A DNA stretch of 64,000 nt from Madurella fahalii (lineage: Eukaryota > Ascomycota > Sordariomycetes > Sordariales), in NCBI GenBank assembly GCA_029876055.1, contig CM056874.1, positions 3,658,001 through 3,722,000 on the forward strand. The letters are read 5' to 3'. The notes under the pieces are model-generated. The model had not been told where the DNA came from, made no database searches, and was given only the letters and a program-made list of their open reading frames with translations. The position numbers and the translations under genes are program-made. Of the stretch, positions 20,146 through 33,100 are shown piece by piece. The stretch's first letter is position 1. The number at the start of each line of letters is the position of its first letter.

Positions 20146-23100
20146 TAAGCTGGTTGACTGAGGCGACTTGCCCTCGGCAAACCTGCACTGTTACAGGATC
20201 CGGTCGACCAGGTTGAGAGGGTGGCCAAGCGACCCGGAAAACGAATGCGCTGCAGCACCTGAGTCGGTACGGCTCCAACGTCTTCTTTGGCAGACACTCG
20301 CCGTTTCTCGAAATCGGCGTTCAGCAGTAGCGTTCGCTCGCTTTCGGCTCGCTCGTTTTCGGTCGGCGAAGGCGCACTCCGAAAAAACAAAAAGGGAAGC
20401 AGAAGGGTGCAGCAGGAATGAGAGCGTCTCTGTTACAGCCCCAAATCCAGTTATGGACAGAGCACAGCGGCAAACCCTGCAGCGATCGTCGACCGGCGGG
20501 ATTGTTCCCACTGTCAAAATGCGGGATTGAACACTAGCTTCCCGGCCGGGTCCGATTCGATGGTTTTAGGCGTATATCTAGCGGCCCCCCGTCAGACCTC
20601 GCGCTAAGGTCGGTGAGCTTCGAAGCGTCAACGTCCGGACAAGCGAATCGGTTGAATCAACCAGCTGCCAGCGGTCGCGGGATTCGAGGAATCAGTTTAT
20701 CAGCAAAATGCCGCGTTATGAATAGGGCCGTGTCAACCGCAGAAAGTCCGAGAGTGCTGCTCGTGAGCCGTGGTATTAAAGAAGTGCGATCAAGCACGAC
20801 CGACGCTAGATAGCACAGCTGGCATGGAAAGAACGCGCGAGGTCGGTTAACGAACGCGGGACAGTCGGAGAGCAGTGCTAAGCGAAAGAACTGCACAGAA
20901 ATCGAGGCGTAACCGTGCTGGAGCAAAATCGTTTGGGGACGCGTGAAGTCTCTCGTGCCGAGCAGAGGGCCGACGTGCCCGGATGACGGATTGACGAACA
21001 GAGAGCCGGCAAAGGGGAAATTGATGCTGGCCAGCGTCGAGCTGGGCGATACAGCAGGTTGAGAGTAAAGGCCGGGCCGACAAGGGAAGTAAAGGCGAAG
21101 GGTTGAAGCGGAGCGGGAGTGGGAGGTCACTCAGGATGGCATTCGACCTTATTCCATTGAGAGATGCGGCCTGTGGTCGACGCTGCATTCAAAGCGGGAA
21201 ACCTGGGCGTTCGTTGCTTTGCGAGCAGGTGCCACTCAGCACCGGCAGGGGGGCCAAGGCTAACAAAAAGGAGTGTCCAATATTAGTTAAGCCAACAGAG
21301 GACTCCACCACTGCACTGCCGCCTCCACACAGTCATTCCCCGAGGGCCCGGCCAGTCAGACGGGCCTTAGGCAGAGAAGGCCCCCCGCGCCATGCCTCAG
21401 CCCGGAACAACAGCAGCTGCTGTCACTATTATTTGAGGGGTCTCGGGAGCCCGCATGCAGCACCTCGGTTTCCAGTCTGCTCAGCAGTGCCGAAGTGAGG
21501 CTCGCCGTCTCTCAAATGGCGTCTAGAGAAAAATACAGGTAATCCCTAAATCCCGCTGTAATCTCAATAGAGGCAAGGGTATGTATGTATTGTACATACT
21601 GTGCAGATTACCGTACGTACATTGCAACTGCGCAATCCCAGTCCGCCCTGGCTTTGTTCCTCACCCCTCAAGGTCTAGAAATTAACCTCGAGTTGCAGGA
21701 TGCCGCTTTCCGCAATGGCTAAGGTACGGAAGCCTCGAATAGGAGCCAGTGAGGGAGTTGGATGACAAGAGCGGACGAGATAATCTGCCTTGTCCAAGGG
21801 CGCTCTTTCTGATCTGTTGGCTGTTGGTTCTCTCCCAGCTTGACCGAGTTGCCCATTGCAGCACTTTTCTTCCTGAGGAGTATAGTCGACCCGGAACCGT
21901 CTTGGACGCTTTCCGACGACGTCTCTCATCTCGTCCCATTACGTTGGTCGAGCTACCGACTGCATCCGGCACTTGAAGAAGACTTCGCTGTCTGTCCGCA
22001 TCACAGTTTCCGTCTCAGCTGTCCGGTTGCACAGCATGATGCCCGCACTCGTTGACGATCCAACGCAGCTGATGACAACAAACCTGTTTTCCCTGTCTCA
22101 ATCTCATTCCACCACAATAGGCAACCCAGCTGGTGACAGCAATTGCAATATGCATCTGACCGTCACATCGACTGAGCCGCAGCACAAGCTGAAGCCAGAA
22201 AACCCGGCCATAGATCCAAAGCCCATATTATCAACTTTGCCCCACGGACACGCCCGCATACCTAGTGGAGCGCTCACTCATCACGGAGCACGTACTGCCC
22301 GGTCACTGTGGCCCCGGTTACGATCAAGGCGGCGATGTCGTATCCATGGATCACACGGGCTTCTGGGCACTGGGTTTTTGTCCACGGCTGACAGAAAGGG
22401 ATTGGCTGCTGTGTAAATCCGTCAACGGCCCTCTCTACGCCTCACCGGCCTCGTGTGTCTGTGATACCAAATACCGGGCACTACCAACAAGTGCCTAAGC
22501 CTCCGTCGATCAACGACTCCCAGCCTCAAACGACCGGCCGCGCCCAAGATGAATTTGAGAGGAGGCCATCTGGTCAGAAAGCACTGGCATGAGCTAGTAC
22601 GCCGCTCTCTCTGGTCTGGAGATCTACCGTTGCGGATCAATATGGGACCCCGACTCAGAAGGAGCCGTTGTAACCTAAAAGACTCTTCAAAGCTGCTCCA
22701 AGAAACCCGGTCCATCAACGGAGAAGCACAGCGGCCCACATGAGTTTGTAATTGGTTTCGCGCCCCGATTGCGCAGCTTGTTTTTCCACGTCTGGAATAT
22801 TCCTTTCCCGTCGCTTCTCCGGCGCTGGGACGGCGCGTCATGCCGAGCGTCGACCGACTCCACACCCCGCAATCGGCCACAGGTAAGGCGACAGCGGGAG
22901 CACGGCGTATCGCGCTCTCGCTCAATTAATGTTACGGTTCATCCAATTAGCCTACCGCTAACTCTGCTTGACAGGGTTTGCGTTCCTGGCGCGCTGCAAG
23001 TATTCGGCCGTCTCAGCGGGTAGACGCGACCCAAGGCCGAACAACCGAAATGCAAGTGACACCTGCAAAGAGCAGGTCAATCAGATCCGTACTACAGTAG

Positions 23101-24209
23101 GCTTCCAGATGCCACCATCATATATTCCCGACCAGCGCAAAGTGGTAAAATGTCTATTTTTGTTCGCCAGCCATACCGTAACCCTATCACCGCACTAGCG
23201 CAATGCGGTTAAGAGACAGATCGGCTCAACCATTTCCGTCCCACCTCCCAGGCTGCTAAAGTAGCACCGCGAGGTTGACAGATGCGCCAGGCAGCGTCGT
23301 CCCCGACGCAGCGGCCTGGTTACCAGAGCTACAAGACGCGGAGACAGCAGTAGTACGACCCGCCAACCGTGCATGCATATGTTGAGCTGCGGAAGCCGTC
23401 ATCCGAATATTGCCTTTGCTATGCTGCTCAGTTCCGGGCTCAGTCAGGAAGCAGACGCGCCGACGGCTGCACGCGCCAGGCACAGAACAACTGGCAGGCT
23501 TTGTGGGGGTTTTCTGGACGTAAGAGCCGCAGATCTGCTATATTCACATTTTACTCTCTTCAAATTCGCAAGTGCATGTATACCCTACCTCCCGCCTTTC
23601 GCTGTGAGCCACAATCCTACTCGGACAATTTTCCAGTCTATCTCAGCGCTGCCCGACCCGGCTTTGTCTGGCCTACCCAATGCCCCCGAACCGAGACAAG
23701 GCTGACAGTCCCTCAGGTACCCCGCAATTGATGCGGCCAATGAGACGTCATCGCCTTGACATCAGTCCGCTCAAGAGCCGTGTCTCCACACGTGGCGTGG
23801 TGGGGCACTTTCCATCAGCCTCGCGGGTGCCGGGGTCTGGCGAGCCGGGGGTCGAGTCAGGGGTTCTGAGCTTCAACCGCAGGCCTGTGACACTGCTTGT
23901 GTCAAGAACAACAACCGTTGTTACTTCCAGCTGTTGAGCTCAGACCTAATGCCATCTGATGTGATAGCTACAGCCCTTTTTGTTTCATGATCGTCTTTCC
24001 GGCTGCGCATCGATCATGGTTTTGATCTACAGTGCTTCAGGGGTTCCCCGAACCCCCCTCGCTTGGCGCCTTTTTGTCCCTCCGCCGTATGTATTATAAT
24101 CTCTTGTCTGCTGTTTTCTAGCGAGGATCAAATTTGCGCTTCCCAACACGTCTCCTCGTTTCAAAGCAACCAGGTAGAAAAATACAAGACAGCAATAAAG
24201 AAAACAATC
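20146..24209. other. 4 kb divergent intergenic region
   Basis: It separates the divergent starts of the nucleotidyltransferase gene and the AhpC/TSA-like gene. Open frames up to about 157 codons occur but start at non-ATG codons or lack splice structure and recognisable protein. A 7-base inverted repeat (gtatgta, ttg, tacatac) lies at 21583-21599. Nothing else supported. Confidence 0.4.
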
Positions 24210-25265
24210 ATGTTCTCCAACCTAGCCGCCAAAGCAGCCCTCAAAAAGGTCGGCCTCCCCAGCGACGCTTTCAACTTTGCTTCCCCCTGGGACAGCAGCA
24301 GCAACAGCAGCAGTGGTAACGGTAACGGTAACGGTAACGGCAAGGCCAAGCCCCTAAGGAAGCTAACCAAACAACCGACACCGCCTGACAACAACCCCAA
24401 CAACACCAACAACAAATCCTGGCAGCTCGAATGGATGTCCATCAAATCCCTCCCGCTCACCGTCCAACCCTGGCTGACCCCGCGCCCGCCTCCGATTCCC
24501 GTCGCCGACCCGCCCCGGGCGGGCGATCTCGCCCCGCTCGACCGCGACCGCCAGCTCTCCGCCTTTCTGGGCTCGGGTAACAAAGCGCTGGTAGTTTTCC
24601 TGCGATGTGTCGGGTGTGCGTGTACGTCTCCCCCTGCGCGTGCCCAGAACCGTGACATGTTCGCCCCCTTCCCCCCTCCCCGCAAAGAAAAAAGAAAAAA
24701 AAAACATTTTCGTCGACACGGGGCTGATGACGATATGCACGCGCCAGTCGCGCAGCGGTCGCTCGTGCACCTCCGCACGCTGGCGGCGCGCCACCGGGAC
24801 GTGGCGTGCATCGCCGTGTCCCACTCGTCCCCGGCCGCGACGCAGAAGTGGCTCGACCTGCTCGGCGGGGCCGGGGGCGTGCGGGTCGTCATCGACGAGG
24901 AGCGGGCCGTCTACGCCGCGTGGGGGCTGGGCCTGGGCGGCGTGTGGTACGTCCTGCACCCGGCGAGCCAGGTGGCCGGGTTCAAGGAGAAGGGGTGGCT
25001 CGGCGCGAGGGTGGCCGGGTCCCTGCAGGGCAGGGGCGCGAGTTCGGGCTCGACTTCGAAGGGGGGAAGTGCGAATGGGAATGGGGTTGTCGGGAAGGAC
25101 ATCGATCCCGCCGAGGGCCCCGTCACCACCATGGGGAATAAATGGCAGGAGACCGGGGCTTGGGCGGTAGATGGCCGGGGCACCATTGTGTGGGGCGGCA
25201 AGGTGGCTAGGGCGGATGAGGTGATGGATCTGGATGCTGGGGTGAAGGCGTTAGGGGTTGCGTAG
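24210..25265 (+). CDS. Thioredoxin-fold AhpC/TSA-like (peroxiredoxin-like) protein
   Basis: Two exons, 24210-24621 and 24748-25265, give 309 residues. The start (MFSNLAAKAALKKVGLPSD) is a typical amphipathic N-terminus of this fungal family. The join over the 126-base intron gives FLRCVGCAFAQRSLVHLRTL, the expected AhpC/TSA-2-like beta-strand, active loop and helix. The loop carries Cys133 and Cys136 as CxxC. Further family features are VACIAVSHSSPAATQKWLDL and an ERAVYAAWGLGLGGVWYVL segment. Such proteins are predicted thiol-dependent redox proteins; the fungal members are uncharacterised to my knowledge. A GN repeat (residues about 36-43) and a Gly/Ser-rich insert are extra. The intron is a multiple of three and has no in-frame stop, so retained transcripts would stay in frame. 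Confidence 0.82.
   Translation: MFSNLAAKAALKKVGLPSDAFNFASPWDSSSNSSSGNGNGNGNGKAKPLRKLTKQPTPPDNNPNNTNNKSWQLEWMSIKSLPLTVQPWLTPRPPPIPVADPPRAGDLAPLDRDRQLSAFLGSGNKALVVFLRCVGCACTSPPARAQNRDMFAPFPPPRKEKRKKKHFRRHGADDDMHAPVAQRSLVHLRTLAARHRDVACIAVSHSSPAATQKWLDLLGGAGGVRVVIDEERAVYAAWGLGLGGVWYVLHPASQVAGFKEKGWLGARVAGSLQGRGASSGSTSKGGSANGNGVVGKDIDPAEGPVTTMGNKWQETGAWAVDGRGTIVWGGKVARADEVMDLDAGVKALGVA
24315..24338 (+). repeat. Coding (GGTAAC)4 hexanucleotide repeat
   Basis: Four perfect ggtaac units code alternating Gly-Asn in the AhpC/TSA-like protein. Being a multiple of three, length change would keep the frame. Confidence 0.9.
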
Positions 25266-28200
25266 GTTCGGGGACGGGTTTCTACTGTCGGCTGAGTTTG
25301 TTTTGGGGCGATAGGGGTGCGTTCCGCGTGGCGTCCGGCGCTGGCGCTGGTGGTGTTGGGCGTTGAACGGACAGCTTCAGGGCTTCGCGATACCAAGGTT
25401 AATTTTGCTCCTGTGTACAGTAAGAGAACACGTAGGTAAATGCTTAAGTCTAACATATTTTCAAGATTTGTGTATTCTGTGAGAATACTCTACTTCCTCG
25501 GGTTTACCCTGTTATTCAATGGATACTGATTAGAAATGTATCTGATTGGATACACAAAAAGGGTTCATCAAAGATTCGTTGCAGGTGACAGAAGATTCCG
25601 AAAGGTCTACCCAACCTCAGGCAGGCTATCTTAACATGCGGCTTGGTATTTGCACGCCGTGGGATGTTGGCCGCGGGACGAGGCCAACATCCAGGTACGT
25701 CTTTTAGGTAGGTTAACCTCGCAAATAGAGGCAGGTGGAAGGGAGTGGCATTCTTGATTCTGCCGGCTCCCTGTCTTCCGCCCAGCGCCCAGCACCCAGC
25801 GTCAACACTGGGGTCTGTAGGGTGAGGCTAAAAAGAAAACTGTAAATGAAGAAACCACGAACCGCTCGAGAGGTACAAAAGGGCGACATTAGAAAATCCG
25901 TTCGGAGCCTGAGTTTTTACTTTCCACAGAAACGCTTCATCCTTGATCTGATGCAAGCCGTGCAAGAGGCCCGAAGTGCCGAGATATCGGCCATTTTTCA
26001 GGTCAAAGGAGCTGCATGTGGTTGGGAATATCGGGAAAGCGCAAGCGCACGAATATTTGCCTGGTTAATGGCCCAGACCCGGCCTATCGGCCCCATGTAT
26101 GCGACCCGGGAAGCGGAATTACGCATAAATGTAGTATCAACGGGCTCTGGCTGTCACATTGTGTTTAGGGACAATACTATGTGCATTTGTCGATGGCTGG
26201 CCTAATCAATGTGTGGTAAGTGGCACTCAACACGGAGAAAAACTAGGCGTTTGTAAAATACCTGATGATGTCTTGAATAGTTCATGTCATGGTGTTCTTA
26301 ACTGCTGAGGTATGCTTCCAGGGTGTCCCAAAGATTGGCTAGCATTCATGTGATATATTGTGGTCCTACTTTAACCCCCAGAATCATCTCCATGAGTGTT
26401 CATCACTCCTAGGTTGGTGATCTGATGATCTTGTGGGCTAATCGTGAAACCTTCCTGGCTGTTTTGTCCACGCGGGGCGGTGATGTTTGGTTGCCTTCTA
26501 TGCCCAAGCATCAGGTAAGGTCGGTTTAATTTCTCGTATCCTCTTAACCTCTGGCAACTGAGCTCCCACCGGTTATCGGGTAAATATATTGTAACAGGCA
26601 GCAGGACTGGCGGCTGTAGGGCAGAAACTAGGAGGACATTCCCTGGACCAACCCAGGCAGCAACAACACAGTAAGGACAACACCCCGCATCTAGATAAGG
26701 ACAATCAAGAGAGAATTAGAGCGGACCGCATAACTATGTTGCCATGCAAGCGATGTGTTTCTTTGGTTGGCGTGGTCTTCTGTCCTCCTTGGCTAGATTG
26801 ATAATTTGGCTGCAGTAAACAACGGCCCCTGAAACAACTGCCGAATATAACCCTAACCCTTGGATTGAAAGAATTGGTCTCGACCAAGGTAATATCCTGG
26901 ACCTGGATTGTAACCATCCTGCCATCTGATGTAACCCTTGATCCTTTACATGCCCTAGCAATTTTGATTACAACTATCAGATAGACACACATGCAAGGAA
27001 AGAACGATAGGAGTTGTATTAGGGGTTAAGTAAGTAGGTAAGATGTGCCGTGTCAGTAGTACCTTGTATGCCGTGAAGTGTCTTTACCCAAGGGATATGG
27101 AAAGAGAAAAACGCCCCGAAGATAATGACCCCACTGATTCCCAACCCGCCCCCTTCCCATCAAGACCGTATGGAACAGGACCGGACACCCCAAAAACCAG
27201 GAAATTAACTCGAACAGGACAAATCCCGCCGCTAAGCTCTCTCCCTTAAATATCCCATATCCCATCCGCTCCCCTGTTGAAATGCCAGCTCCAGCCTTCG
27301 CCCTTGACACCAAAGATGTGTTTTCCCTTCCCCCTCCATGTTGTTGTTCCTATATACGAATGTAGTGTTGTGTGTGGCGCAGACAAATGCAAATCATGTG
27401 GCTTGGTTGCGTTGTTGCTTAAGAGACAGGCGGGAGGACAAGAAAGAGAACAGATCCCCAGCCCCTCCCCTTCTCTTTCCGAGTTCGCCACCATGAACTT
27501 CGAATAACCCACCCCATTGAACTATCCTTTCCGCGCCGATTTAGTTGCCCCGCTGCTGCCGGATACCGCCAAACTCAGAACGACCGTCAGACTCCCTAGG
27601 GATGTTAACTCCCTCCCTTTCGTCCCAAAGCAGCACGAGCGCCCTCCAAGTGCCATTCCGATTCGCCGCCATCAATGAAACACCTTTGCCATCTGAAAGA
27701 AGACATAAAGCGAAAGGCTTGAATAAAAGAACACCAACCAACGTGCGAACAACTCCGGCTAAATATAGCCCCATGTGTTGCACCGCCCTGTCCTACCCTG
27801 TCCTCGCTCTTCTCTGTCAAAATGGAGAGAGAGGAGAATGCCATGCCATGCGCCTCATTCTGATTCGAAAGGAGGTCAAGACGCCGGAGCCGAAAAGAAC
27901 TTCGATGAATGCCGATGCAGGAAAAGCAAAAAGGAAAACAAACCCAAGAGCAATCAAGCAAGCTCCCTTACCCCCAGATCTTACTCCCACTCTCCATTCA
28001 CCCAATCTTCCGACCCCTTTTGTGTAAGCATGCATGACCAAGACTCACGCCCCCACCCCACCCCTTCCTTGCCTTTCCTTTCCCGTGATATGCCTCCCTT
28101 TCCTGAAAAAAAGAGAACACCGATTCTCAGTTTTATTCCACGCCGCCCGGATGTTCCTTCAGACCCTTTCTCATTGCCCCGCCGTCCCTATGAAACAAAA

Positions 28201-28288
28201 CACACCCAGACTCCAGGCCACAAAAAACTACCACTTGTTGCCAGTGAGGGTAGCATACAAAACTTCGGAGAGTGTCTAATGACGTAAT
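25266..28288. other. 3 kb intergenic region between convergent genes
   Basis: Unusually long for a gap between two 3' ends. No recognised gene. The left half is comparatively AT-rich; the right part (about 27040-28280) is C-rich on the plus strand and may be a long 3' UTR of the minus-strand gene that ends at 28289. Open frames of up to 170 codons overlap on both strands without family resemblance. Confidence 0.35.
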
Positions 28289-30101
28289 TTAGCCCCAGAC
28301 GCTAGCCTGGACACCGAGACCAGGCTTGCTGCCCCAGCCGTTGGGCCGAGAGCCCCAGCCGGAAAGACCGACATTAGGGCCTTCAGCCGCGGCAGAAGAC
28401 GGGTTCGCCGGGGCAGCGCTGCCCGGCGTAACTTTGTCGTCGCCAGAAGCGGTATACCCCTGGCTCAGAGGCGACGGTAGCGGGGTAGTCGACCGTTTGC
28501 TCAAGGCCGGGTTGGTCGGTGCGCTAGTGACTGAAGGGCGAGTGCCGATTGGCGCGACCGAGCCCTGGCCGGGCTTACTGCCCGGAACGCCCTGACGGGG
28601 TGGAGATCCTCCGGGAGACGAGGCGCTGGTGCGGCTCGACTGCTGGGCCCCAGGGGCATCAAACATACCCTTTCCGCCTGGTGGGTTCGACTGAGGACTC
28701 GAGTTGCTGTTAGCTCGGGAGCGCTCATTGGGCCCGGCAGATTGCGAGCCCTGTCCACCCTCGACGGGGGTCTGGGCACTGACGTCGCCATGGACCGGTG
28801 GAGCGCGGCCATAATCGTATGCCAGGGGCGAATGGCCACGCAGAGCAGCCGAGCCAGCTTGAGGCCCGGAGAGGCCGCTTCGAGACGTGCCGGGCTCGTC
28901 GGGGTAACCGCCGGTCTCGCTAAACGAACCGTCGCCGTACAAGGCACTACGCTGCTGGGCGATGAGCTTCCGGCGGTCATCCTCGGACATGCTGCCGGGG
29001 CTCATGGTGCGGTCGGGCTTGTTGCCACCGTACGAAGAGATCTCGGCAAGAACAGCTAAGAGAGAGCTCAAAGTTAGCCTAGATTCTTGACTTTGCCTCT
29101 CCCGATCCAACAGCCAGAGGGATATCGCCAATCTTTACAGAGTTCAAGCAGCACAGGACCATTGGCGTCGAACCGCACTTGTGGCGCAACAACAATTGAG
29201 AATAGAAACGGTTGAGCTCCAGAGGCGCCACACGCTTCTCTAAGATTTTTTCTTTGGTTTGCTGTGGTAGGAAGACTGATGCTATACAGAAGAGGGCGGC
29301 CTACTTCGGTTGTATTGCTGCTCTTGATGGTAGTTCCGAAGCTCTCGCTCCCGCTGGGCGGCCATTCTCCTTTTGGCCTGCATCATCTGCTCCGCCTCGT
29401 TCGAGCCGCGCGAGGTTTGGTGTCGCTGAGAGGCGTAGAAGTTCTGGAGGTTCGAGCCCGGGTGAGGACCGCGCGCATCACCAAAATCGGCCATCGAGTG
29501 GGGCCGAGAACCGGGGCCGGCGGGCGGGCGTCCGTCTACCGTTGAAAGTCAGTGGGTCGGGCTCGTAGGGGTCGGCCCAGCCAGTCCCACGCATACTTAC
29601 CGAAGACTGGGTACATTCTGGCGGGGCCGGGATAAGGTAGAGACTCACGACGGCCTCCAGCGGCTCCAAACATCTTCCCACTCTTGAGGAGATTGTCGAT
29701 GGCACGGTCGACCTCTGGAAACCATGGCAGTCAGCATGCGTGCCCTTGCTCTGTTTTCCCACTGTATCCACGCCTGGGGCGGGCGGGCGGGCGGGCTCCC
29801 GATGTCCAAACCTTGCTTCCCGGCGAGGACAGAGGATGGCACCTGGCACGGGTAATCAAGTTTTGGATTCGAAAGCATATTACATACCCTCTAGCTGATG
29901 GGTGAACGCGGCAGGCTCTTCGCGAGGGATGGTGGAGCTAGCACCTGTGGTTGAATTTGAAGGTTAGTCGACGAGCCGGCCCGACGCCCAACGCGTGCAA
30001 GCGGAGAGGGACATACCCGAGCGCGCCGGCGGGGGTGTCTGATGGTCCCAACCGGATTGTCCAGTCGGGGGCCATTGCGAAGGTTCGTAGTATGCCGACA
30101 T
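28289..30101 (-). CDS. Conserved, mostly disordered fungal protein of unknown function
   Basis: Five exons (30101-30017, 29944-29888, 29714-29601, 29535-29305, 29055-28289) sum exactly to 418 codons. The N-terminus MSAYYEPSQWPPTGQSGWD, the helix EEVDRAIDNLLKSGKMFG and the later stretch MMQAKRRMAAQRERELRNYH are the conserved parts; the last is a basic helical or coiled-coil segment. The helix EVDRAIDNLLKS supports exon 3 and the frame runs through RRESLPYPGPARMYPVF without an intron. The rest is Ser/Pro/Gly-rich and ends in repeated GWGS-type sequence. I recall close relatives in other Pezizomycotina but no assigned function. No membrane segment or catalytic motif is visible. Confidence 0.8.
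29776..29795 (+). other. G-quadruplex motif in intron 2 (template strand)
   Basis: Five runs of three or four G, each separated by a single C, lie inside the intron 29715-29887 of the minus-strand gene. The pattern meets the strict G3N1 quadruplex rule. The G-rich strand is the template, so the pre-mRNA carries the C-rich complement. Confidence 0.75.
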
Positions 30102-33100
30102 ATTGGTGAGGGTTTGTTGACGGTGTGCAGACCGGAAGGCAAAGGCCGCAGCGACGTGTCGGCAGCGACGAGGATGGAGAATCTAGGTGGCGAGGTCCGG
30201 TTCAACAGTTGACTATGCTACCGTCTGGGTTAGCATCTGTAGAATGCAATGCAAGCGGCGGACTGTGCGCAGGAGCGGCGCGACATGCGTCAAGCACAAT
30301 TGCTGGAGTGGTGCTTGTCTGGGGCTGGCAAAAAGCACTTGGGAGCTGAGGCGCGAAAGGAGGATTTGGCCGCCGGCTGTCAGTGGCGCACGAGCAGGGG
30401 AAAAAAAAAAAATTATTGCCCTTTTGCGCTTCCCTCACGATTTTGCGCGCCCTTCTCAACAAAAAGTGTTTGCATCATCCACATGGCACTTACCTACAAG
30501 TCAACTCTGCCTTCCACTTAAAACAACCCGGTCTGGTCCAAACTGATTGCAAAAAGAGCCCCGAGAAGGAGAAGAAGGGGGAAGAGAAGGAGGGGAGGAA
30601 ATTCGGCATGCACCTTAACGCGCAGGCAGTTTTTTTAGTCGCGAGCTGAGAGTGGAGGGTTGCTCCAGAAGGAAAAGACCGGGGAGATGGAGGTACTTAG
30701 GCCCGGCGCAAAGGACGGGACGGGGGTCGATCTGCCTGACGTGGTGCGGTGCCTCGTGCAGACAGGGTGCGATCCCCTTTTCGGTTCGTGGGATGGCGCA
30801 CGGGAACGGCAGCGGGCAAGCACAGGCCTCGGGGCGACGTTGCGAGGGAAAGAGATGTGAACAGGGTCAGCCTGTTGCTGGATAGGGGGAATTTTAAAAA
30901 AGAGAGTCTCGTCATCCATGGCCCATACCATGGCCCATTCGTGGCCACAGACCCAAGACCAGGACTCGAGGCTGCCTTCCCCTTTCAGTGCAAGCCTGTC
31001 CAGACACGGCCCTGCATACGGTGGAAATGGAGCCAAACCGGCCAGCACATCCGAGACGCAGACCCAGCTGCCGGCCACCTCAGGCATGTGCATGCCATTT
31101 CGGATGGGTTCGTTTCGTCAACGACCCAGGGCGGGGATGCCGGAATTTTTTCGGTCGCGCAAGAACAGGACTAGCGAGGCCCGGGGTGCTGGAGTCGCCA
31201 GGATGCGACGTGTGGAGGGCCGAAATGAAGCCAAAAAGCGCCACCGCCTGTCCCCCACGCGCGATCATAAAACGCGCCGATTAGACCGACGACGAGCTCT
31301 TTGGAGGCTGCGGTCTTCCTGTTGAAGCGTAGTAAGATACACACACCGATCGACAACCCAGAAACCCACATCGTGAGAGACAACGTTGCCCCGGGCCCAG
31401 ATTTGCCGAGCATGCGATGAGGTTGCCCATTTAAATCCCGCCTCCAACGGCTGGTCAAAGCTCCCAAGGCAGCCCGGCCATTACTTCGGCGGTGAGAATT
31501 CAGCCGGCTATGATGAAAGACCCGCAACCGAACACGCATCTTTAGACCTTTGAATTGACCAGAACGAAGCGACGATGACACAGGGTAAGGGTATCCAGTG
31601 CTTGATGACAAACCGTCCTTCACACAAGGCCGAGGCCTCATCAACGATGGACCCGAGACCTCGACCGAGAGCGGGCCGGTGCGGGCATTGTGGGTACCCT
31701 GTACACTTACTCGCTGGGGTAGCGATATCTTTGTTTCGCGCCCAGAGCGGCCGGCGGCAACCGCAAATGAGGAAGCCGGGAGCTGGAGGCGAGCGTTCGG
31801 TGACCGAATCATCCCATTGGGTGCCTTGCTACGTACCTCTGTTGCCCAACCGCAGGAGTTGGGAGTCGAGAGAAGCCTCGCAATTTCTATCGTGCTTCGT
31901 GACTGTGAGTGTCACTATTGCACGAAACGGTCCCGTAGCTTCCGTTAAAACACATTTCCTCGGGGAGGACAGGGTCCCCGAAGACATGGGGCAGCGTTGC
32001 AAGGCCTGGTGATTAGCGAAGACATACGGTACAGCACAGTAGCTTACTGTGCAGGGATGGTTTATCGAACTCGTTAGCGCCAGGGTCTGTCCTTGGTTTA
32101 GCCTCGTTCCCCGTTTGGGCCAAATTGCGACTTCATTTCTCGGGCGTTTTGTCCCAGCATCTTCATCAAATGTAGAATACCCAAGTTCTCTCGACAGCCG
32201 ATTGAAGGGGCGAGTTCCTGTGGGGGCAACCTCCTTATTAGGGGCCGTAGTTGCAGGTGCAACTCGGTGTCTACCGCTAGCAATGTGGGGTTAAAGAGGG
32301 GCAGCAAAGGAGCTCGGGCAAGATCAACCCGCCAGCAAGAAGCAATCAATCCCCGCAAACATAGTCCGCGCCACGGGAGGTTGAGCAAGCTGGAGCTTCG
32401 ACTTCGCATTCTCAACCGCATAAGACTCCGACCAACTGAGATCTCGATTGACGACGGCAATGCCGGCTGCTTGCCGGTCCGAAACAAACGCAACGGGGGC
32501 GGCGTGGGGGTTGACATGGAATCGGATCGGTTTGCTCTCCATTCAGCCCTGCAACTGTGTTCCTGCCGTTTCACCTGCGTGCCTCATCGCGATCGCGCTG
32601 TTGCAGGCCGAAGATGCTGTACCCTCCCACCCCCGCACTGTCTGATCTTTGGCGTTCGGTAGCGGGCGGCAGCCAACCAACCGCTCCCGCTCGGCACCAG
32701 ACTCATTAGAGGGATGAAGTCTGCTGCTGATGTCCATCGCTGCAGCGTCCTGCCGCGATGCCGACGTGCCGGCATGGCGAGGTGTATGAAACGGCGCTGG
32801 AACAACTCGATCCCGTCCAGTTTGTGGGCTTCGACCGGGAAACCCTTTCTGGTGGAGCCGCCAATCGACCCAAACGCCGTGTCGAGGATCTTCGTCTGAT
32901 GTTCAAAGACGCCGACTGGTTCAGGCCCAGGACTCCCAGGCTGACCATTGCGACATCATCTTGCGTCAGAACCGGCATTCGCGACGTCTATGAATACTTT
33001 CCTCTCATTGAACAACTTCAGCAGTCGGCCGCGGCAAGTTCACCGTAATGCGACCTCATCCTTAAAGACGTTCAAGGATGTCTTCTTATCCGGCTGAAAT

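Noticed and set aside
26851..26860. Telomere-like ccctaaccct
   Set aside because: Only about one and a half repeat units; expected by chance and flanked by normal sequence.
29602..29650. Extra intron giving a 17-base micro-exon in the conserved fungal gene
   Set aside because: It breaks the frame into the next exon, whereas continuous reading gives RRESLPYPGPARMYPVF and keeps the frame.
31171..31812. Minus-strand open frame of 213 codons in the 6.2 kb gap
   Set aside because: No recognisable family, overlapping frames on the other strand, and no intron or promoter support.
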